A stretch of DNA of 64,000 nt from Trissonchulus latispiculum (GCA_030248195.1 JASAND010006958.1:43196-107195), one strand, 5' to 3'. Positions 43,569 through 56,356 are shown, counted from the first letter of the stretch. The notes: generated by a model from the sequence alone, not told the origin. Made by a program: numbers and translations.

Positions 43569-43895
43569 TTAGCACACAATCGCAGTATCGATTACAAAAA
43601 TTTGATCGAGAGCTATGCGCCCTGCTTGCTTCTTGCTTCTGCCACGTAATTTAAGAGCGTTTTCCATATCAAACTTACTGCTGCCTTGGGCATCCAAGTT
43701 CAGTTTAGTCATTTTCTTGCTGCCATGTGCCAAGTAACTGACTTGCTGCCCACTAAAATAACGATAGATGGCTGTCGAAAAGCTGGTAAGTATATGCCCT
43801 CGTATGGTCCCAACAAATGTAACTTGTTCCAGGACCGAAGAGTCCATAATTAATGTCGTGGTAACACTCGTTTTACCCTGCTCATTGCCCATCAA
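43569..43895 (-). CDS. Uncharacterised 108-residue ORF
   Basis: Begins MMGNEQGKTSVTTTLIMD and ends IFVIDTAIVC. The frame remains open for about 15 codons upstream of the ATG before a TGA, so it may be an exon. Composition is protein-like (balanced charge, Lys/Arg-rich middle), but no domain is recognised and it could be chance. Confidence 0.25.
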   Translation of the reverse strand: MMGNEQGKTSVTTTLIMDSSVLEQVTFVGTIRGHILTSFSTAIYRYFSGQQVSYLAHGSKKMTKLNLDAQGSSKFDMENALKLRGRSKKQAGRIALDQIFVIDTAIVC

Positions 43896-43989
43896 AGAAA
43901 TTAATGGACGGCTTATTTTAGATAGGACTCTTATTTTCAGAGTAAGTTCAAATTGTAGTCATCTCAAATTGGATAGGTCAAAAATAAGG

Positions 43990-44160
43990 TCCCATTTGGA
44001 TGAAGGAATCGCAATTTGGCAACTGCCCCCCAAACGGGGTCCTTTTCAGTAAAGTTTATTTACTCCTTTTACCATTTCTTCTCCAAACAGGGAAGGAATG
44101 TTTTGCCGACCCTCTCTCCTCTACCAAACAGGGTAAAATTCGCGCATTTTGGTAGCAGCA
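43990..44160. repeat. Degenerate relative of the CCAAACGGGG element
   Basis: CCCCCCAAACGGGGTCCTTT, CTCCAAACAGGGAAGG and TACCAAACAGGGTAAAATTCGCGCATTTTGGT correspond to the inner words and terminal ATTCGCGTATTGTGGT of the element at 26.6-27.4 kb. One half only and decayed. Confidence 0.5.
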
Positions 44161-44360
44161 CAGACATCCAGGCAGTTAAAAGAAGCTGTGAAGTGGTTTG
44201 CTCGTACTTTGCAAGTAAAGAGGTTATGCACTCTCTCTGGTGCATGGCTATATGTCTTTACATTCAACTTTAACTGTTCGTCAGTTAATAGTAGATGTAA
44301 GTAGTGTGGCATAGCAAAGTGCAGTTCAAATGTGTGGTTGGGTAAGTTTGGCAAATGTTC

Positions 44361-45903
44361 ACCCTCTCCACATCCCTAGCTCACGCATTGGCGAGCGGTC
44401 GCTTGCCGAAAATTTGCTTTGGTCTTTCATGGCGCCTTCAAAGTTCGCTTCAAATGGCAACCGGCTTCAGCAATAAACTAGGCTGAATCCTTTCCCTAAG
44501 CTCATCGTCCGCAGCTCACCTGCCGTAGCCCAAGCCTATGACAAACTGTCAGTTTGTTTGATCAGAATGCTACCAAAACAAAAAAATTGATCTCTATTGA
44601 TTTTGATTTTTGGCATATCACCATTTCGATATAAGAAATGCGTTAATGCGGACTCAGTCAGTCTTCAGTCATTGGTATACGTTTTAAATACTTGCTATAT
44701 GGATTCCGCCGAGTGATAGAACTGTAAAGAACTTTTCTACATAAATGCAGCATTTATGCAAAGTGGTGCTGCTCTCCTTCCTTTGCCGCAGTTGTGCTGT
44801 CAACGCCCATTTGAGCATGATGTTCCAGTTAAATTACCCTTGCTTTTGCGTAATAAAATTGTTCACTGCTGTGTACTGTCTGTCCCTGCCTATGCTAAAT
44901 CTCGTGTGAAAGCAACTTGAAAAACCAAAATTTAGTATGCATCACAGTGCTGATGAAGATATAGTTTTCTTAAATTAATAAATTTCATAGAACCATGTTT
45001 GCTGGTGTAAATTACCACAACTGAAAGTTATTAAACAACGACAAAATAATAGACTCGGCAGTTTATTTAAAAGACGTTATCAGACAATGTTGACCAGAGT
45101 TTGATGCTATGAAAACACAGTTTGTTCATTACAGGACGAAACAATACGTTGACCACACATAGGCAATACCAGTACCACAGCTTGCGTGCAGAACAAGCTA
45201 AAAACTGACAGAAATACTTTTAGTCAGCACAAAATGAAAGAACATACAGGGAAAATTTGCTACACACAACACTTCTTGGTTAGGAGTAGGATTGTGTTTA
45301 AAAACATACATAATAAATTAAGATTTGGGCAAATTAAGGAAATGTACATGCAGACTAATACCCAACAACTTTTAAAACAGTAAAATTTCAATTCGCCACA
45401 TTTTGTGTTTTTAAAATGAGAAAGAAGAAATGAGAAAGAAGAATTTAAAATCCTGACATATTGTAGCACATTCCAGCTGAAGTTGTAATACCCGTACAAC
45501 ATGTAAAACTTTGAATTTAGATTACCAGACACTTTCCAATTTTGGGACGATAAAGTTTAATTGGGGCAGAGGAGGACATAAAAGATGTATTGACCCCTTA
45601 AATCTGCAAACATTACAATTTGTTGCACAGACAGACCGCGTAAAATATTTAACGTGTAAAATGGAGTTTCAGAAGTATTTACAAACTGAAAAACTCAATT
45701 CCACTGGCGAAATTTGAACCTATCAGAAGACCTAGCGTGCCAAAGCTTAAAATTGCCAATACTAATTTAGAAAAGTTTAGCCACCATTACAACTTAAAAA
45801 GGGGTCGGCCAAAAGAGGATACAGAGTGGATGAAATTGGTATTGAACAAGAACTGAGGGCATTAGTATAAGAATAACCTTGCACACCGTTTAGCATTTTC
45901 GTC
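44361..45903. other. Intergenic between the GPCR paralogues
   Basis: No supported gene. GGCGAAATTTGAACC near 45703 faintly resembles a tRNA T-arm but no cloverleaf forms. Confidence 0.4.
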
Positions 45904-46983
45904 TTACAGACACTGTTTAATATTTCTTGAACTAATAAGCTGCTTACTGTTTCTAGACTCGGTTGGATCCGGTTCGACCTTTCCTTGAAACATGTAACAC
46001 GCAACAGACTTTCGAAAACGGAGATTAAAAAGTGTGTACAAATAAAAGTTTGAACTCTGAGCGATACAAAACGTGAACGTTATCAGCAGCCATACAATGT
46101 CAAAAAGCTGTGCTATAGTTAAATAATTCATAGCTTGATTCAAAGTGAATTGCTTTATGGCCGCTTCACCTATAATATACTCAATGCTAACATTTGCAAT
46201 TGCAAACAAAGTAGTGCTAATAAACACAGGTACTGTCAATGACAGCTGTAAGTAGCACAATTGTTTATCACGTTCCCATGCTTTTTTGGAGTCGACACAA
46301 CCAAAGGATTTCATAGCAAATGATTTCTTCAAGAGGCCGCCAACAACGGTCGATGTGCACAGAAAACAGCCACTGCTTGTTGCAATGCAAGAACATATAT
46401 AAATTGTTTGCACGATATCCTCCAAATTCTCACCGAACAAACGAAAATAATTTAAAAAGTCGTAAATATAAACTAAGGATAACAAGACAGACAAACCTAC
46501 GGCTCCACGTTGAAACGTTCTATTGTTTACTTTTCCAAACTGAGTAGGCAGCCACAGTGCAACGGTTCTCTCAAATGCGACCACAACAGATATATTGTCG
46601 CAGGCAACGCATGTGACATTGTATGTAGAGTATGCAACCAGAGTCCTAATAAATTCATCAAAAACTGTAATTCCAAAGGCGGATACAAGTTTTGTAACAC
46701 CTTGGATAATAATAGCAGAATTTGTTAAGATGCTGATACATGCTATGATCCGATGATATTTGAAACTCAAAGTGTTAAATTCGTCACTTCGAAGCACAAG
46801 AACGTTAAGAATACTCCCAATCAATCCCAAACTACCAAACGCTAACCAACAACTTATTCGCAAATAATTGATTAATATCCTGTTAGCTAATAACCTGTTG
46901 TACGATGTTGAGTAGATTTGCAGTTCATTATTGTCCATAAATTTGCTGACATTTCGCCAAACTACCACTATTGTTGCATTCAT
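45904..46983 (-). CDS. Rhodopsin-like seven-transmembrane receptor (GPCR 2)
   Basis: 359 residues in a single exon. It aligns along its whole length with GPCR 1 (shared LINYLRISCWLAFG, TFQRGAV, VVGGLLKKSFAM, WERDKQLCYLQLSLTVP, SSNFYLY). It keeps the same variants: ERT after helix 3 and no NPxxY proline. The first ATG (46983) gives an N-terminus with two N-glycosylation sites (NAT, NVS) before the M that aligns with GPCR 1's start, so 46983 is preferred over 46938. Extra Cys residues lie in helices 3 and 5 (VTCVACD, CSCIATSSGCFLC). The tail is longer by about 15 residues. A plasma membrane receptor with unknown ligand. Confidence 0.88.
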   Translation of the reverse strand: MNATIVVVWRNVSKFMDNNELQIYSTSYNRLLANRILINYLRISCWLAFGSLGLIGSILNVLVLRSDEFNTLSFKYHRIIACISILTNSAIIIQGVTKLVSAFGITVFDEFIRTLVAYSTYNVTCVACDNISVVVAFERTVALWLPTQFGKVNNRTFQRGAVGLSVLLSLVYIYDFLNYFRLFGENLEDIVQTIYICSCIATSSGCFLCTSTVVGGLLKKSFAMKSFGCVDSKKAWERDKQLCYLQLSLTVPVFISTTLFAIANVSIEYIIGEAAIKQFTLNQAMNYLTIAQLFDIVWLLITFTFCIAQSSNFYLYTLFNLRFRKSVACYMFQGKVEPDPTESRNSKQLISSRNIKQCL

Positions 46984-47254
46984 TCATTAATTCTTGCTGA
47001 AACAAAGGAAACCACCGCTTTGGTGACATTGCGTCCAACAAATATATAGTTTCATCTACTGTATTCAATGTATTATACAGTGAACTATATACATAAATGT
47101 TAATTCCTAGAAACGCGTCGACTTGAGTCTGTTATTTTTAAAAAGTCCGAGGACAGTTGTCTTAAAGCCTGTCATGGCTGGACTAATAAACCTTGCTAAA
47201 CATTTCCGTAGAGAAGTGTGGAAACTTGGACTTTCTTTCAAACTATGCGATGAG
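46984..47254. other. 5' flank of GPCR 2
   Basis: AT-rich upstream region with a TATATAG-type stretch near 47042-47090. No defined promoter. Confidence 0.3.
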
Positions 47255-47461
47255 CATACATGTGTTTGGAGGGGGTTTGGGGGTTTTACCCTCCCCAGAC
47301 TAGTCACCCCCTCAGAGGTTCCTCCCCCCAGAATCCGGTTTTTGTCAAACAAACGGAAAATACCCCTTTTTTGGCCGCCAGAAAGCCGGAAAATCCGGTT
47401 TTTCGGCGGCCTTTGGCCGTCGGTTCACTTCCCCCACAACTTCCCTTCCTGCACATGTCTG
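47255..47461. mobile_element. 207-bp MITE, CCGGAAAATCCGG vocabulary (copy 1)
   Basis: Left end CATACATGTGTTTGG, right end GCACATGTCTG (inverted CAGACATGTGC). Interior AGAATCCGGTTTTT, GCCGGAAAATCCGG and C-rich blocks match the element at 54005. The 8-bp flanks do not match each other here. Confidence 0.7.
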
Positions 47462-47469
47462 GTGGTGTG

Positions 47470-49788
47470 TAACTGAAATATATAATGGTTAAATTTATAA
47501 TGTAACCTTCCATCAGCTGTGAGTTAAAACCCTAGAAAACTGTAGTATTATATATAGTTTGCAATGACACCGTACAAGTGGCAGAATGTTAGTTTTTGGT
47601 CTAGCTAGGTTTCATCCAATACACGTCGCTTAATTGCAGCTTATGGTTATTTTAGACTTATTTCTAAAGCGGAACTAAGAAAAAGCTTCAGAAAACTGTT
47701 AAACTGAAGAAGAGCTTTGCAAGGAATTAAAGCCTGCTTCCAAGCAAAACAGTTGGGAAATTCTTTAAAAGAAAAATCTGTTCTATTCAGAATGAGTAAT
47801 CACTTCGAATAAAACACCGTTATTGTCATAGCACACTGCGCAAGCGTGAAATTGAATCCTCGCAAACATTAAACAAAGGTCGGATTATTGAAAGAAGATA
47901 TCCGAATTAATAAACATGACAATAACAAAAGCACAGAGATTGAGTTACTTAATTTAATTACTTAAACACAATATCCTTTTTGACCAATACTGTATGTTAC
48001 CGCTGTCCAGTCGTCAATTGTTACTGTCTACTGTCTTAAACTTTCCTTTTTTCTGTTATTTCTCTGAATTAACTGCGTGAACTACTAATGTGCGAATTGT
48101 GCCAACAGTTTACCTTAAGGCTCTCAGATTCGCTGATATGGCGCGTGGTTATGGCGGTACTCTCTTTGCTTTACACCAAAATTACAGCCATCATTATTGC
48201 AGAACAGTAAACTGTTTACAAGAATACACGAGAAAACGTGAGGCTACGTAAACTCTGACAAATCGTTGTAGGTTACAAAAGTCAAAATTGGGTTGAAATT
48301 GAATAAACATACACTTCCCAATGGGGAGTCTATCTGATCATAGGGTAGCTTTCGCGAATCTCCAACATCATAATTCAAACTTTAGGTAGATATGTACATA
48401 TGAATACATTCTACAATTTCTAAACCTTCCCGGTTGGACGCCAAAATTTCTGCTTAATTAAGTTAAGCGAAAGTCAACGTTATTCGTTTTTATAGTTAAC
48501 TAAGTTTACTGGTAAAATTAAATTAAAATAGAAAGCTCCTAGCCACTCACCTACAAGTACATAAATAAAGTGCAATAGAAGTAGCATATGTGGGAATCTA
48601 CAGAAATTAATGATTGACAACTACATTGACTATTGCAAGCCTGAGTGAATAAAATATGACAATAAAACGCATTGCCGAAGTGTATTCAATTGAACATATA
48701 GCATAAAAGCAGATAAAGACATATATATTAACAACAATACATACAATACAGATATATTATGCAACACAAGTCATTATAGTGATTTGAACTCAATCCTTTA
48801 CATTACCTACAACCTAACCCTCAAGCCTAAAAGTTGGGTTCAAGCAAGCAATCTCCCTTCAGCATCAAACCGCATCGCCCTCAAAATTCTAGTCCATGTC
48901 CTCCTGAAATTCTATGATATGATGATGAAGGACATATGAAGGACATATGGGCCGAGGGAAGTTTTTTGGATTTGGCTAAGCAGATCCTAACGTTCGAGAA
49001 AATCCGCCAAATGCACGGTAACACGAAATTTCGCAACTTCACATTGAGGTTTCTTGCAATTCGCTAAGTTTTAGCGAAAACCAAGAAAAACGTCCCTCGG
49101 CAGAAGTGCGAATTTCCAGTCTGCCAAAAATCTCCGGAATCCGTTGAGTAGTTTTTGAGAAATCGATGTTTAAAACAAAATAACTGCAGTTTTGGCAAAA
49201 TGGTTTTTCGGCCACATCTCTAGCTTAAAGCAACAGCAGCAGCTAATAGTGATTGATAAACTGTGCAATTCGACTGTGTATAATTGGAGCAAAATTGACG
49301 GCAAGATTTGGCAGTAATTTTGAAAAACTGATTTCCTCGAAAATGGCCATTTTTTGACCCTACAAATCGTTTTTTGCTTATACTGACTTAACCACTGGAG
49401 ATAGCTCAAAGGTTGTAAAAGCAAAAATGTTCATTTCGCTGTCCTCTTTTCAGCCTTTGCAACCAATCCTGTATATCCGCTACGTACTGAGAGAATGGTG
49501 GCAAAAACCAAAAATTTCTTATCTTTTCACCTAAAAATGCGGGACTGGTCCCAGAATGTTAAAGAGCACGAAAATAGGTTATTGCGAAAGTTTCAGCTAG
49601 TTACATAAAGGACTAAAGCCGTACGTGTCAAAAATACCCGAAAGGAAACCAGTAAATTAACTTGTACTTAACAGTACCACGACACTTTTTTGTGATTTCA
49701 GTTCTAACCAAATTGTCAAATAGTGTCAGGTATGCTATTTCTAAGTAACGTAACACTGTTTTTAAATTTTGAAGATTCCTCACTCCAC
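47470..49788. other. Intergenic, nothing recognised
   Basis: About 2.3 kb. It contains a GC-richer patch at 48950-49130 and short ORFs of no recognised kind. No terminal repeats identified. Confidence 0.4.
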
Positions 49789-50501
49789 TGTGATATAGAT
49801 GGTGTCTCACAAAGGCACAAAGTAGTCTCGTTGAGGCACAGAGTGGTCTCACAGAGACGCAGAATTTAAGACAAAACTTGAAGTCTCGCTGAGGCACAAT
49901 CAGAATCCCTGAGGCACAATTAGTCTCACTGAGGCAAAATTATAGTACAAGCTTAGGTAAATAAGATTAAGAAATTTTTGTAATATATACTCAAAAGCAA
50001 ATGGCTGTGTACATATATTACTGGAACTGTTGCTGTTGCACCTTTAAATTCTTATTCTCAGAAATAGTTCAAAACATTCTGGAAAGTGTGATTTTTTGAA
50101 GCCTTATTAAGGATTAAAAGGAAAATTTTAAGTTTTGAATTTTCTTTCAATGTATTTTAAACTACAAACTTTTGACAATAACAATAACAATGAATACTGG
50201 GTCACAATGAATGTATTGGAATGAAATCCGAATTTAAATAGATGTAGAGTGGAAATTTGAATTAAAGTAGGAATTCAAAATCGGAAACCATTTTCTTATT
50301 TTTTGGCACAGCGGTGTGGAAGATAATTTTCCAATTTAGATTTTCTCAGAAAATTAAATAATATTTTTAAATGCAAATAAGAACCTATAAACTTCTAAAA
50401 ACTATAAACAAAATTTTCCGAAACTTGATTGCTTAGTAATAACGCAAAAATTAATTTTACACACTGCTACATATAATATGTCATAATTTACTTACCAACA
50501 A

Positions 50502-51290
50502 ATTAAATCCAGGGGATCTGATCCAACGCTTGGAGGGGATGGCTGCGAAGTTTAGCAGCATATGATAAATTCGAATATTTTCGAATTATCTTCGCAGCCA
50601 TCCCCTTGAAGCTTCCCCCTCCAGGCCCACAACAACAACAACAACAACAGCAACAACAACAACAACAACAACAATAGTACAACAACAGCAGCAACAACCA
50701 CTGCAACACCAACGACGGATTGCCCCCCTCACTCGCCAGGGGTTACCAGGCGAGTGGTAAGACCTTTGAGAAGGTATATTAGCTTTGTTATAATATGTTG
50801 TTTGGAAATAATATTAGGCATGGCGGGTGAAAAAGGTCCCGCTGTGTCTAATTTTATTTCTAAATTAAATTATCAAATTTTTTTCTTTTTAGCAGGCGGA
50901 TTTTCATACTTTCCTATTTAAGGCTCGGCCCCTCCCTTCGCTTCCTTTTCTGCAGCCTTTTCTTTTTCTACCCATGCCTTCCGAGCAGGCACAAATAGTT
51001 TTCCGCCAACTTCGTCGCTGTAGGTAAGCGGGGGGCAGCCTGTGTTGCAAACAGACAACGCAGGCTGCCTTGGGGGCGACTGAGGCTACTTCAGTTAATC
51101 TGAAGTTGGCCAATAACCGCACGCCGGCTTGGCTTGGGGTTCGCGTTTTCTATCCGTGAACTTCGCTTCTCCGCTTCTTGTCCGCCTTCTGCAAAAGGAC
51201 TGCGGAGAGCAGCACCTAACAGGCCTACTACAGTGCCTAACCGGTGGCTGAGTCCGAACTAAAAAAAAAAAAAAAAAAAATTAAATCCAG
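50502..51290 (+). mobile_element. PolyA-tailed retroposon with 11-bp target duplication
   Basis: ATTAAATCCAG at 50502-50512 and 51280-51290 flanks 767 bp ending in about 20 A residues, the signature of LINE-mediated insertion on the plus strand. The insert starts with a hairpin (GGATGGCTGCGAAG...CTTCGCAGCCATCC), then a CAA/CAG run, then GAGTG-GTAAGA and, about 140 bp on, TTTCTTTTTAG-CAGGCGG. That resembles an intact intron, odd for a retrocopy. The 3' part is GC-rich. The source gene is not recognised. Confidence 0.8.
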
Positions 51291-51616
51291 AATCTACGCT
51301 TAGGTTTTGAAATAATTGTGTCTCAGTGAGACTGCTGTGTGCCTGAGTGAGACATTTGTAATGAACTGAGCAAGATTAAACTGATAATTTGATTGATTTG
51401 ATTTGATTTGACTTTTCCTTCCAAATTAGGGTCTATAATCACAGATGGGGTCGTTTCAGCGAAAGGTTCACGTACACGGAAGGTTAGCACGTTTGCCTGA
51501 TTAGACAAACTTAGGTACCAGATTCCCAAACGGTGGTTTGCCAAGCTCGGGAATCTCTACAGCCATCCTACTAGGGGTGCTGTCGTGAGTTCGTTTTAGG
51601 TAGGGGTCGTTTGGAT

Positions 51617-51703
51617 GATCGCAACAGGATCTGATTCAGCAGTATGATCGCAACAGGATCGTTTTCAGCAATGAGATCGCGACAGAATCTGGTTCAGCAA
51701 GGC
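51617..51703. repeat. Three 29-bp tandem repeats
   Basis: GATCGCAACAGGATCTGATT-type units start at 51617, 51646 and 51675. Each contains GATCGCRACAG and TTCAGCA, with a few differences. Confidence 0.85.
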
Positions 51704-53996
51704 TGTCCCTAACTAAGTCTAGATGAATGAAACTCAATGATTTATTGATTAACAACAGATCCCGATATAATTTAGGAATACCAATAGTAACAATAGAATA
51801 ATTAAACAGGGGCACTAGACAATTGATGTTCACTTCAGTTATTAACAATAATCAAGGTACAAAGTACCAGGGTTGCCAACTCCTTTTGTTAATTAATACT
51901 TTAAATTGACCAATATTAGGGGAAGACTAATTACTAATAATTCGACTACTGATTCTTTCTTTCTTCCTCTTGTCTTGCTATAACTAACAGGGCTTAAACT
52001 CCACTCTAAGCTAACCCTGGGTTCCTCTTCTTCAGGTAGAAATTATAGGGTACAGTCAGGTATAGTGCGTGTGAGTGTATGTTTAAATCAAACTGACTTC
52101 CTTATCCGACTACTATCAAAATAAACTACAAACAACAGAAAATATTAACTGATAATTGGCTAAATTTAAGGGGATTACAGTTCTGTTCCGGGAATGGATG
52201 AGCGGGCTTAGATCTGGTATTAAAGATTCTCAGGGAATCCCACAGATCTAAGGCGGCTATCGGACGGTGGAGAGTACAGACACAGGGGTCGGTCTAGGTG
52301 GGGAGTTACCAGGAGATGCCCGAAATATAATAATATAAACGAAAGACTGTAATTTAAATGGTTGTCTTCTTTCAGCAAATTCCACTGGCTCTCGATATAT
52401 CTCTGATAAACTGGTTAGGTTTTAGGCCAAAGCAAGAGACCGGGGAGCCTGAGGATAGTACAATAGGAGAAGAGCACATAATTAGATATTTTGAGAGAAA
52501 ATATAAAAGGATAAGATTAGAGTTCTAGCACGACTAGGTTTCAACAGTTTTCCAGTTTGATCCGGTTCCAGCGACGATCTCTGCCTTAGATACTAAACTC
52601 CTGATTTCATCTAGCGTTCAGCAATGTACCTTCCTAGCAACTGTTCCTGATTAACAACTGATTATGATCACACTGATACGATTCCAACTAGGACACTGAC
52701 TACTGCTTTCCAATTAACTGACTCGAGATACTGATACAGATAGGGTGCTTCAGACTGATCATCAACTGACAGACTAAATTGACCGCAGGCAGATCGATTT
52801 CCGGCAGATGAGCTTCTCTGGATCACCTGAATCAAATGGGTTAAAACCCATTAATTGAAAATACAAGTGCGGGAATCAAACCCAGCAACCATTACTCACT
52901 TTAGATGGCTTTCTGAGATAAAAGTTAGAACTTCGTTAATTTTGAATGACGTTCGGCCGAAACGATTAAAAACAGCATATTTTGGGCCAATTTGCCGTTA
53001 AGACAGAACTATTTCCGTGTTATTAGTTTGACACGAACGAATTTCAACCAGACATCGGTTTTTTAGGCGATTTTCTGCCTTATGGTGCAGAAAATCGCGA
53101 ATTTAGTCACAAATGTTGAGTTTATTTCAATTAGACTCGAAATGAGAACCTTAAGCGTTTAAAGAGCAGGAAAGCATCCGTTTCCTGCACAAAACTAACA
53201 TTAATCACAAACATTCTCTTTCTTGAAATTACTACTTTTCCGGGGTTCATTAGAAGATGGTTCAACGAGATTTCTAGATTTTACGTACTGATTGACATTA
53301 TTATATTAACTAACTATTATTTATATGTTTTCAGGTATTGATTTTACTGCTTGCATACTATTATTTATAATATGTGCCATTCGATTCCATCATTTGTTTC
53401 TAGATGTTGGTTAATAATTGTAACTCAACATTTGCAACCATAACTGCCAGAGAGTATTTGATGATGCCATTAGAATTACAAGCTGACATAAAAAGTTTGA
53501 ACAGTGGCAATAGTGCCCATTACAAAACTGCGGACCAGACCGAAATTGGTTGCTTCATCAGTGAGTACAGATGAGGGCAATAGTTGTTGTTTAGTATTGT
53601 TCTTCCTGCAATACTGGACCTTTAGGAAAACAGTTAACATAGGGCTTTTAACTTTCATGATAAAAGCCTGGCATAAAAGTTTGAATAATTTTAACAACAT
53701 ATTACAGAAAAATACCAACTAGAGTAAATTTTACCGTTTGGCTGGCATAAACAAGTGAGGGCACGAATGGCACGATTCTAACTAGCTGACATCCATACAG
53801 ACCTAGCATAACTGGCATTCTGTACCTGTGAAATGAACCAGCACGAAGTCTTTATTTGCGATTCATCCGCTCCTTGAGCATGGGACTACCTACGCGGACG
53901 AATCGAGGACCACCTGGTAGTTACAGCCTATTCTGGGAGTCCCCGTGACTCTGAACTAAGCTAACTTCCTGATTTGCATATTATGGCGATATGACA

Positions 53997-54198
53997 GTGG
54001 ACACCATACGTGTGCTTGGGGGGTTGGGGGGGGGGGTTTCACCCCCCCAGACCTGAGCTCACCCCCCCAGAGGGGTCCCTCACCCCCCCCAGAATCCGGA
54101 TTTTTCCGGTAAAAAACCGGAAAAATCCCGTTTTCGGCGGCCTTCCGCCGCCCTTCACCCCCCCAAAACTTCCCCTCCTGCACATGTCTGGTGGACAC
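53997..54198. mobile_element. 186-bp MITE with 8-bp duplication GTGGACAC (copy 2 of the 47.3-kb family)
   Basis: CATACGTGTGC (54005) and GCACATGTCTG (54190) are the inverted ends. GTGGACAC flanks both (53997-54004 and 54191-54198). The interior has the same AGAATCCGG, CCGGAAAAATCC and C-run words as 47255-47461. A hAT-type non-autonomous element inserted into Element A. Confidence 0.88.
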
Positions 54199-54715
54199 TC
54201 GCTCATGCTGGCTAGCATTCTCACGTCCTTCCAGACACCGACCAGTTAGCGGACAATCAACCACTTATTCACAATTATGCAATCTTCCTGCCTAATATGG
54301 GAGTTCCAAGATAATTCTAGAGGTACAAGTCCCATGCACCCGATGGGAGTTGACATACAGCTAAGTTTTAGGATAATCCATACAGACGGCATTTTAGACC
54401 AAATACGGTTCTACTTTTTAAGTTAACAATATTAGTTTCGGCACAAACTAGAAATCGATGATCACTACCAATAGCTACAATTAATATTTCACTGTGCCGT
54501 CATCATAGCGTTCTGGATTATCCCAATTATATGTCTTACGTAACTAACAGGCAATCAACTAACCCAATTAATGTACTAATGATTTTCAAAACGTGCTTTG
54601 ACTGCTAATTATTGTTAAGCAATAATTATTAATGCGAGAGTGTGATGTGTAAATTTAGAGCCAATAATCATTAGTTGGGTAGTTTCTTGACAACATTTAT
54701 ACGGATATGACAATC

Positions 54716-56264
54716 CTCACAACCCCTATCGTACAAGGGGAGTTTCCGCGAGTTGTCGATCAAATAATCAGATCATTCATTCATCAGGCATACAAACAGC
54801 ATACGAAACAAAACATTCAATATTCATGCAAATCATACATTTCTGAAAATTGGTTGAGCTCAGAACCTCACGCTCCATGAGGGGTTTACCCGACCAACCG
54901 TTACGTAAATTTACGAACACATTCACACATTAACTTCACATATCACTAATAAACATCTAGCTACTAAAACACATTTACTTAACTAAACCCTAATTCTATG
55001 TGCATATTCGGCTATAAGACTTTAAACTTTGTTGAGCTCGGATTTAGCTTTTGCAATTCTACAGAATTGCCTTATAAAAGAAATTTTATGAAAAATTGAA
55101 CCTTACAAGTTTGGTGAAACTCTACATACAATTTGAAGGAAAGCCAGTTGCTCGGCAATTATTATTAACAACAAGGTTAAATTAAACTAAATACATAGTT
55201 ACTGAAAACTACAGAAAGATGAGGAAGCCGGCCATTCCTCTCAAAAACAACTTAATGATTAAATAATTAAGAGTAATATCAACTCATAGTTTTAGGATTA
55301 GTTTAAATTGACCCGTATGATTTTGACACCTTGTAGTTTTAAAGCCGACCTAACGCTGAAATAAAGCATAATACAAAACTGGCGTTTTAAAACAATACGA
55401 TGCCTTTTGTGAAAGTCATGGCCGACAACTCCTAGATGCCGGCTGTGGGGAGAACAATTCAACTAACTAACTTATTGATTTCAGAGCCGTAATTAAGGGG
55501 CTCTCTAACTCAAAACTCAGAGGTTAGGTCCCACTCAAAATCCCGTACATACTACAAAAACAACCCCGAAAAGTGACAACAAAAGAGAGAAAAGAAAGGA
55601 ATATTTAAATGAGAAAAGAGACATAATTTTGGGCCGAACAGGGCTGTGGCTTGGTGAAAGAGAAACAAAAAGAAAAGAAAGAATGAGCATGTCTCAAGAC
55701 CTCCGTCAAACGGGAGGAGTTTACACGAGCTGCCCTGAATTTAAAATCATAAAATAATAATAAAATTAGGGAATAAAGAAATTAAACTGGCTCGGAAGCC
55801 CATCATGCTAGAAAACGTAAAGTGGCCACCAGGCCGAGAATACTGAAACGTCGGGGCTAAAGGGCTCAAAAATACAAAATATTGGCCTCCTGGCCGCAGC
55901 TTGAGCTCATAAAAAGATGGCCATTTGGCCTCAAAATACCAAAAAGGGGCCAATCGGCCAAAATACAATAATATAAAAAGTATCGGGCCAAAAAGGCCAC
56001 ACTATAATCCTAATTTTTTGTCCTAATAATTCGTTTTAGGCCGGACATAAAAGGTCCATAAGGCCTCTCAAGTTGGTAATGTTCGTGCATTAACTCAGTT
56101 CTTCCTTTTCTGGCCAGAGCGGGCCAGAAAAGGGTCCTTAAGTGAGTCCTATGGGGGGCGTACATTGCTATTTTCCCGTGACACACCAGTGTCACGAGAA
56201 GCAATGCACGCAGGGAAAGGGGACTTCTTGCAGCCGCTCTCGGCTGAGTCTCAACGAACACTGA
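54716..56264 (-). ncRNA. Predicted structured transcript leader/body, Element A copy 1
   Basis: Downstream (minus sense) of the heat-shock element and TCAGTGTTCGTT (56264-56253) lies a series of hairpins also present in copy 2: 56213-56157 (long, interrupted stem with TGGT loop), 56133-56104 (CCTTTTCTGGCC paired with GGCCAGAAAAGG), a GGCC hairpin array, 55444-55420 (GCCGGC stem, AGG loop), 54882-54866 (CCTCATG-GAG-CGTGAGG). Stems persist while sequence differs. Transcription is inferred, not shown, and DNA-level palindromes for transposition are an alternative. Confidence 0.4.
55780..56005. repeat. GGCC-hairpin array, copy 1
   Basis: Successive short palindromes of the type GGCC-N4-6-GGCC (for example GGCCTCCTGGCC, GGCCATTTGGCC, GGGCCAAAAAGGCC) spaced about 25-45 bp by A-rich linkers. 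The array recurs inverted at 62190-62400. Confidence 0.75.
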
Positions 56265-56356
56265 TTAAAATTTTGAAAATTTGGGGCGAGCGACAGCTCG
56301 CTGACAGCTAGCAGACAGTTTGTAATTAGTGCGGTTCCTTTAATTTTGGAGGAAAG

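Noticed and set aside
50503..50712. Poly-Cys/Leu ORF (minus) and poly-Gln frame (plus)
   Set aside because: Trinucleotide run inside a retroposon; the Gln frame ends at a TAG after the run.
52862..52890. tRNA gene suggested by GCGGGAATCAAACCCAGCAA
   Set aside because: A T-arm-like match only; no A box or other stems.
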